Source: Palleniella muris (GTDB lineage Bacteria; Bacteroidota; Bacteroidia; Bacteroidales; Bacteroidaceae). From it: DNA of 39,342 nt. Below the pieces are notes generated by a model. That model was given only the letters and a program-made list of their open reading frames with translations, made no database searches and was not told where the DNA came from. This document shows, piece by piece, positions 34,953-39,342 of this stretch. How positions within the stretch are numbered: the stretch's first letter is position 1; the number at the start of each line of letters is the position of its first letter. The stretch covers positions 1 to 39,342 of the forward strand of contig NZ_SRZC01000030.1 of the NCBI RefSeq assembly GCF_004792655.1, written 5' to 3'. Made by a program: the position numbers and the translations under genes.

Positions 34953-35105
34953 TTATTTTTTAGTGACGTATATATTTTTATTGTTATGTTCTATAAGACC
35001 TATATACATTCTTCTATAATATGGATTTAACTGTATGAGGCTCACTGATGGAAACCACTTATAATATATACAACAAGTGCAATAAATATGAAGTGTATTC
35101 TTCAT
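34953..35105 (-). CDS. 50-residue frame, possible toxin-tail remnant
   Basis: ATG at 35105, TAA at 34955-34953. The peptide (MKNTLHIYCTCC...QLNPYYRRMYIGLIEHNN...VTKK) is not a recognised family. It fills the 176-bp gap between the membrane protein and the lipoprotein pair and stops 12 nt before a lipoprotein ATG, the position that toxin tails occupy elsewhere in this array. It may equally be a chance frame. Confidence 0.3.
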   Translation of the reverse strand: MKNTLHIYCTCCIYYKWFPSVSLIQLNPYYRRMYIGLIEHNNKNIYVTKK

Positions 35106-35116
35106 GACACTATTTT

Positions 35117-35659
35117 TTACGGTTCATCATTCAAAGCATATCTCATTAAAAAATAAGTCAAAAGAATAACGTATGCAATCAATATCACTTCAAAGAAGTT
35201 TAGGCATTCATATTTGACTATATTTTTATTAAGGGCAATTAAACCATAATATAGGGTTCCATAGCAATAGCTCTCAAACACAAAATTTCTATAATTACAA
35301 AAACAGTCCGTGCATATTTTGAATCTATGTAACATTAAGACAAACAGAGTGTTAGGAATAGCATGTACTATCAAGATAAATAATATTCCCACTATTTCAT
35401 ATATGCCATAAGAAGCAAATGTCCATTCATATAGTTTGTATAAACAGACAGCTGTCAGTGAATATAAAATTCCCTTTAACAGTCTGCTAACGGCAAGTTT
35501 ATGTATAAAAACAAAAAGTATGGATGTCATTATACATATCAGGCATTTCAGACTTTCCATATCACCATAAGATATTATGAATATCGAATAGGATGCCACG
35601 ATACATGACAACATAGCCAGGCCAATATTCAGCAGAATTCTTCTTGTCATAACTATCAT
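35117..35659 (-). CDS. Polytopic membrane protein, possible immunity protein
   Basis: 180 residues with about five hydrophobic segments (IGLAMLSCIVASYSIFII, CLICIMTSILFVFIHKLAV, a segment near YSLTAVCLYKLYEW, IVGILFILIVHAIPNTLFVLML, VILIAYVILLTYFLM). No family is recognised. It starts 27 bp after the last NTF2-fold gene in the same direction. Multi-pass membrane proteins often protect against membrane-acting toxins, which would suit this position, but no partner toxin is visible. Confidence 0.6.
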   Translation of the reverse strand: MIVMTRRILLNIGLAMLSCIVASYSIFIISYGDMESLKCLICIMTSILFVFIHKLAVSRLLKGILYSLTAVCLYKLYEWTFASYGIYEIVGILFILIVHAIPNTLFVLMLHRFKICTDCFCNYRNFVFESYCYGTLYYGLIALNKNIVKYECLNFFEVILIAYVILLTYFLMRYALNDEP

Positions 35660-35686
35660 TTCTTATTCATGATTGTCTCTCTGTCT

Positions 35687-36169
35687 TCATTTATCATTCC
35701 TTAAAGACTGAGAATTCCCTATTTTTCCGTCAAATATACGGAGAATCTGCCCGTCTTTCTTGTTTATCTCAGCAATAAGTGTCCGCTTACTATACGGGAC
35801 GCGCGCTTCAACAATCCAATAGCGGTCTTTTATCAGCGTTACTGACGTAACATTGTAGTTGTAATAATCATATCCTTTCATGGCATAAAACACTGCCTCT
35901 GCTATCTGTGCCGCAGTACCGCTTGTGGTGACGGCTGTGCTTACCGGCTTCGCACCAGGATTCTCATAAGGGACCGTACTTACCTGATTCTCAAACTTTA
36001 CGGAATCAAAACGTTCAAGGTCGGAATGCCTTACAAAGACAATCCACTCGCGCCGGCTGTCGATTTTGTCATTAGCGAGCTCCAATCCATGCAACAAGCA
36101 TGTGTCCATGCATATCAGGATGCAGCCGATGATTATTAAACCTATAAACAATATATCTGCATTCTTCAT
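35687..36169 (-). CDS. NTF2-fold immunity-like protein, third of three
   Basis: 160 residues: an N-terminal membrane anchor (ILFIGLIIIGCILICMDTCLL), then a domain with AAQIAEAVFYAMKGYDYYNYNVTSVTLIKDRYWIVEARV and IAEINKKDGQILRIFDGKIG. The pattern IAEAV...YG...K....W.V......I.I.K.DG.IL is that of the NTF2-fold immunity family (PF15631 type). It overlaps the preceding paralogue by 4 bp. The anchor suggests a membrane-bound form. Confidence 0.72.
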   Translation of the reverse strand: MKNADILFIGLIIIGCILICMDTCLLHGLELANDKIDSRREWIVFVRHSDLERFDSVKFENQVSTVPYENPGAKPVSTAVTTSGTAAQIAEAVFYAMKGYDYYNYNVTSVTLIKDRYWIVEARVPYSKRTLIAEINKKDGQILRIFDGKIGNSQSLRNDK

Positions 36170-36648
36170 TTCTCAAAAAAGTTTCTAAGAATCTTACCGT
36201 CTGACTTGCGTATCTCTATTGTCAGTACTCTGAAGCCACATCTCGCCCTGACCAGCCAGTACTCGTCTTTTATCAACGCTACCGTCTTTATTGCATACCT
36301 GTAGTATTCATATCCGTATCGGGCATGCCATACGGCCTCGGCTATAATACAGGCCGTGGCGGCTGTAGGCACTGCGCCGTCTTTCAAATGTATACCTTTA
36401 TTGCGGATCGGCATGATTACGGGATGCCTGGTCGCAGGTATTGTCTCGTAACTTTCAAAATCCTTATGTTTTTGTATTGTCATTCTGTATTCTACCTTTG
36501 TCACATAAGGTACTTCCTCCATCATGTCCCGGACAAAGCTGATGCTCCATATTTTGGCAACAATAATCAGGAGCAGCAACAGGTATGCTATTCCCAAGCA
36601 TACGTACATACACACATTCTTCATTTCTGTAGTCTTTTTAGTTTTCAA
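36166..36648 (-). CDS. NTF2-fold immunity-like protein, second of three
   Basis: 160 residues with a membrane anchor (VCLGIAYLLLLLIIVAKIW) and the same domain: IIAEAVWHARYGYEYYRYAIKTVALIKDEYWLVRARCG and LTIEIRKSDGKILRNF. It overlaps the first paralogue by 11 bp and the third by 4 bp, so the three form one coupled unit. Sequence divergence between the copies indicates an old duplication or separate acquisition. Confidence 0.72.
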   Translation of the reverse strand: MKTKKTTEMKNVCMYVCLGIAYLLLLLIIVAKIWSISFVRDMMEEVPYVTKVEYRMTIQKHKDFESYETIPATRHPVIMPIRNKGIHLKDGAVPTAATACIIAEAVWHARYGYEYYRYAIKTVALIKDEYWLVRARCGFRVLTIEIRKSDGKILRNFFEK

Positions 36649-37102
36649 TACTTCTTAAAACTGTTCCGTCCATTTTGTCTATCTCCATATAAAGAGACCG
36701 GTGGCCGGAACTTTCCGCCGTAACTATCCAGTGTTGATTTTCAGACAAGGTGGAGGAGGTTATTCTGTATTGACTGTAATCCGCACCCTTCATTGAGAGC
36801 CACACCGCCTCTGCTATCTGCGCCGCAGTACCACTTGTCGCTACCCATCCGCTGTCTGTCCGAAGTGCCCTGTCGTCTTTGGAATATACCCAAGGCTCCT
36901 CGGATGATTTGATACTGTCATACGCTGTCAGATCCGTTTTTACACTATAGAACATGTCGTCGTAGTCACCGTAATCGAACCCGGCAACGGGGTCATATAT
37001 TATATCCAAACTGTTGACAGAGACCTCAAGCTCCTTATACAACAAAATGACAAGTATCACATCAATAATTATTACGTAAAATAAGTTTCTTGCTTTTTTC
37101 AT
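36638..37102 (-). CDS. NTF2-fold immunity-like protein, first of three
   Basis: 154 residues with an N-terminal anchor (LFYVIIIDVILVILLY) and the domain AAQIAEAVWLSMKGADYSQYRITSSTLSENQHWIVTAE, MEIDKMDGTVLRSIEN. It starts inside the end of the Rhs-DUF4329 gene (41-bp overlap), the position expected for the cognate immunity gene of that tip. An extracytoplasmic NTF2-fold domain on a membrane anchor fits binding of an incoming toxin in the periplasm. Inference. Confidence 0.72.
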   Translation of the reverse strand: MKKARNLFYVIIIDVILVILLYKELEVSVNSLDIIYDPVAGFDYGDYDDMFYSVKTDLTAYDSIKSSEEPWVYSKDDRALRTDSGWVATSGTAAQIAEAVWLSMKGADYSQYRITSSTLSENQHWIVTAESSGHRSLYMEIDKMDGTVLRSIEN

Positions 37103-37838
37103 CTAACATGTTCTCCGCATTTAGTTTATACATCAATCGTTCCTTGAAAGGATGCTTTTCATAATCTCTATCTATCTTTTCTGTTGTATATCCATTATTC
37201 CGGGGATCAGACGCATCACTTGGAAGTGTAATATGCTTAAATGTTATGTGCTCATACGTTCCGTCAGATTTTCTATGGTATTTTTTCATTGTTCCGTCCG
37301 GGGAACACAGGTAACCGGATATATTCACGGCTTTACAAGCCTGTATATCATCTTTTGAGAATCGGTTATTGTAATGTTCCTCACTGTAGGAGGCATGGGT
37401 ATGGACTATGGCGTAAGCTTTCGAGCCTTTTGGGATTTTTGTATTTGGGCGCACAGAATCTTTAGTGCCGGAATTGGGCTCATTATAGGAATACCATGTT
37501 CTCCCGCTGTCATCCGTATAACTGTAAATGAGGCTACCTTTTTCAACGCGGTCTTTTATAGACTTATAATTATAAATCATTCCGAAATTGAAGGCTGCCG
37601 CATCAGGTGTGAAGAACTTGTCTCCCGGATGCAGACCTTTAATGTCAACCCACCTTACAGCGTTATTCAAACAATATGCAAACGGCGTGACACCGGAATA
37701 TTCTTCTGCCATAGGGTCTATGACATGCCACCGCGCCAGGACGGGGTCATACCACCGGGCGCCGTAGTCGTACCAGTCAAGGGCGAGGAGACGGTCAAGT
37801 TCCTTGCCGGTATACTTTAGACATAATATTCTGACCAT
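37062..37838 (-). CDS. Orphan Rhs tip with DUF4329 (JAMM-like) toxin domain
   Basis: It has only the last part of an Rhs core (KYTGKELDRLLALDWYDYGARWYDP, LARWHVIDPMAEEYSGVTPFAYCLNNAVRWVDIKG) followed by a variable C-terminal domain of about 190 residues. That domain matches DUF4329: AIVHTHASYS, FSKDDI and SGYLCSPDGTMKKY. Counted from a GTG at 37862, the pattern H154-x-H156...S169-x-x-D172 is the zinc signature of JAMM/MPN metalloproteases. The delivery part is absent and the gene begins right after another gene, so it is a displaced tip or pseudogene. The ATG at 37838 is preferred because the GTG at 37862 lies inside the upstream gene. Confidence 0.78.
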   Translation of the reverse strand: MVRILCLKYTGKELDRLLALDWYDYGARWYDPVLARWHVIDPMAEEYSGVTPFAYCLNNAVRWVDIKGLHPGDKFFTPDAAAFNFGMIYNYKSIKDRVEKGSLIYSYTDDSGRTWYSYNEPNSGTKDSVRPNTKIPKGSKAYAIVHTHASYSEEHYNNRFSKDDIQACKAVNISGYLCSPDGTMKKYHRKSDGTYEHITFKHITLPSDASDPRNNGYTTEKIDRDYEKHPFKERLMYKLNAENMLDEKSKKLILRNNY

Positions 37839-37849
37839 ATCATCTATGA

Positions 37850-38437
37850 TTACTTGTCCCACTTCCTCTCATACCTTGTCCCATCCTTGAAAGAGTATTG
37901 TACAAGCCCCTGTTTCTTACTCCATATGAAAGATTGAATTGGATTTGTCTGTATGTTGTCAATATCTAATTTGGAGTTTTTTTCATCAAAATACACGCAA
38001 TCTGCCAACAATCCGAGTTGCGTATCTAATGAAGATACTGAAAATGGCATAGTATCAAAGGTGTAACGGCTATCCAGGTTTGAAGAAATCCATATAGGTT
38101 CTCCGTTATCATGCTTTTCAATTCTCAATGCTCCCATCAACGAATCCGTATCATGAAAAACTACATATTCTATATTTGCATGGGCAATATATTTGTTATC
38201 ACCAACACCTGGATTTAAATTTATTGGATTCAACAAATTATCTATTTCAATATTCGTGACAACAACAATGTCCACATCTCCTTTGTTTGATTCAAATGTC
38301 ATTGTCTCACCAACATATCTATGTGTGATCCATTCTAAATCACCGTCATTCATGTGAGTTATCTTTGTGTATACACATGTCATACAAAAAAGCAGAATTA
38401 TAGGGACATATTTAATCAAAGTCCAAAAGTATTTCAT
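37850..38437 (-). CDS. Putative immunity lipoprotein, paralogue of the duplicated 194-residue protein
   Basis: 195 residues. The N-terminus (LIKYVPIILLFCMTC) resembles a lipoprotein signal. The whole length aligns with the 194-residue proteins (VG..M.FES..G, NPIN, IE..NGE..W, NPI.SF.WSK..GL.QYSFKDGT.Y.RK) at roughly half identity. It lies between copy B of that protein and the Rhs tip, with no toxin-tail frame immediately upstream that I can see, so it may be an older immunity gene kept alone. Confidence 0.65.
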   Translation of the reverse strand: MKYFWTLIKYVPIILLFCMTCVYTKITHMNDGDLEWITHRYVGETMTFESNKGDVDIVVVTNIEIDNLLNPINLNPGVGDNKYIAHANIEYVVFHDTDSLMGALRIEKHDNGEPIWISSNLDSRYTFDTMPFSVSSLDTQLGLLADCVYFDEKNSKLDIDNIQTNPIQSFIWSKKQGLVQYSFKDGTRYERKWDK

Positions 38438-38515
38438 CTTTTATGGCTGTTTTATTCTTTTCCTGAGAAATCACCTGAAGCATACATGACATACAGATGT
38501 TATATTTCATGGAGA

Positions 38516-39100
38516 TTAATAATTAAATTTCCGTTTATACATTGTACCGTCTTTGAAAGAGTATTGTATAAGCCCATATTCTTTGCTCCACACAAAAGAC
38601 AGAACAGGATTCGTCTGTTTATTATGTTTACCTAATCTCGAATTGTTTTCATTGACTATTACACAGTCTGCTACAGTTTCTACATGTGACACACAAAAAG
38701 AATAATCTTGAGATTTCAGATTGTAAGCAAAACGATGATCAAAATGTGCAGAGAACCATAATGATTCTCCATTATTTCGTTTTTCAATTCCCAACCATCC
38801 ATCAAAATAATCTTGGTTATGGCGAACGATATACTTAATATCCGCCCCGGCAAGATAGTCCGTCATAGAATTTGGATATGTGTTTATAGGATTTATGGAA
38901 TTGTATATATCAATACTTGTGATAACAACGGTATCCTGTTCTCCTTCGTCTGATTCAAATATCATTGTCTCCCCAACTTTTCTGTTCGTTGCCCATTTCA
39001 AATCATCTTCAGTCATGTGAGTTATCTTATGGAATACACATGACATATAAAAAACTACTATTATTGGGACATATTTAAGATATTTACAAAAAGGTCTCAT
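38516..39100 (-). CDS. Putative lipoprotein, probable immunity protein (copy B)
   Basis: 194 residues, differing from copy A at three positions (K for Q, T for A, V for I). Same lipobox-like Cys21 and same 2-nt spacing from the preceding 77-codon frame. Both copies are intact, so the duplication is recent or both are maintained. Confidence 0.65.
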   Translation of the reverse strand: MRPFCKYLKYVPIIVVFYMSCVFHKITHMTEDDLKWATNRKVGETMIFESDEGEQDTVVITSIDIYNSINPINTYPNSMTDYLAGADIKYIVRHNQDYFDGWLGIEKRNNGESLWFSAHFDHRFAYNLKSQDYSFCVSHVETVADCVIVNENNSRLGKHNKQTNPVLSFVWSKEYGLIQYSFKDGTMYKRKFNY

Positions 39101-39102
39101 GT

Positions 39103-39342
39103 TTATTGCAATTTTGTTTTTAAGAAATTATCAATGCCATGATTCGGACCGAATCCAGTTGGCACGCCGATTGTTATTCCTGGTAAGATTAACCCAACTT
39201 TCTCCTGAGCGTTATTAAGAATATCTCCACCTACTCGGAAATCTCCTAAACCAATTTTAGAGCCAATAGTCCGGTAATTTTTAACTTTAGGTTTATACAT
39301 GAGTTCCTCATTTCGGATTGTTGCTTTACTGACCACCGCAGA
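39103..39342 (-). CDS. Toxin-tail-like frame, copy B (may continue past the window)
   Basis: It has the same product as copy A with one substitution (G for V). A GTG at 39336 would give 77 residues, but the frame is still open at the window edge (codons TCT GCG). Copy A has an in-frame TAA at the next codon. The real gene could therefore be longer here and might be the intact toxin from which copy A was cut. It cannot be decided from this window. Confidence 0.45.
   Translation of the reverse strand, partial: SAVVSKATIRNEELMYKPKVKNYRTIGSKIGLGDFRVGGDILNNAQEKVGLILPGITIGVPTGFGPNHGIDNFLKTKLQ

Larger units (their letters stand above)
38498..39342. repeat. 845-bp duplicated block, right copy, at the window end
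   Basis: Counterpart of 30553-31397. The window stops at the base corresponding to 31397, where the sequence of the left copy continues with unrelated bases, as happens when an assembly breaks at a repeat boundary. Confidence 0.88.

Noticed and set aside
37839..37862. GTG start at 37862 for the Rhs tip
   Set aside because: These codons are inside the last codons of the upstream lipoprotein gene and do not resemble Rhs sequence, which begins about at the ATG at 37838.

Overview
The window comes from a member of the Bacteroidales, most likely a Prevotellaceae-type gut or rumen bacterium. The grounds are promoters of the Bacteroidetes form (TTG, 19-21 bp, TAnnTTTG) with no Shine-Dalgarno sites, a DUF4492 gene ahead of cydAB, a large set of secreted xylan side-chain glycosidases, an IS982-type insertion sequence, and lipoprotein immunity genes linked to Rhs. 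The species is an inference. The window ends exactly at the edge of a near-identical repeat, so the right end is probably a contig break.

Layout. (1) 1-6286: the end of an unidentified gene, then an addA/addB pair (helicase-nuclease for recombinational repair) closed by a terminator. (2) 6309-9471: leftward genes for a 32-residue membrane peptide, a Fic protein and L-serine ammonia-lyase. The lyase gene has a long leader full of palindromes. (3) 10014-23530: a leftward operon of seven exported enzymes (GH43 with a CBM6-like domain, esterase, GH31, GH97, GH43_12-like, GH95, GH115). Their combined activities fit removal of arabinose, xylose, galactose, glucuronate and acyl decorations from complex xylans. 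There is no SusC/SusD pair and no regulator in the window. (4) 23531-24958: a long gene-free stretch with three copies of one promoter/operator module and two terminators. (5) 25037-29331: an MFS transporter, then DUF4492-cydA-cydB (cytochrome bd oxidase). (6) 29470-30494: an intact IS982-family element. (7) 30571-39342: a leftward array of small lipoproteins, membrane and NTF2-fold proteins interleaved with orphan C-terminal pieces of polymorphic toxins.

The most interesting region is the last one. It holds a detached Rhs tip with a DUF4329 domain showing a JAMM-like H-x-H...S-x-x-D signature, followed by three tandem NTF2-fold immunity-like genes. It also holds three broken tails of one zincin toxin family, each placed directly before one of three paralogous lipoproteins. 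A 0.85 kb block encoding another tail plus lipoprotein is present at both ends of the array at about 99% identity. I read this as an accumulated immunity array, an interbacterial defence island built from displaced toxin-immunity cassettes.

The second point of interest is regulatory. Upstream of the glycosidase operon a leftward -7 box is repeated three times, each with paired half-sites TGTAACAT-N13-TGNAACAT at identical distances from the box. This looks like a triplicated activator site. The glycosidase island is also bracketed by divergent direct repeats of about 350 bp that share four motifs in the same order.
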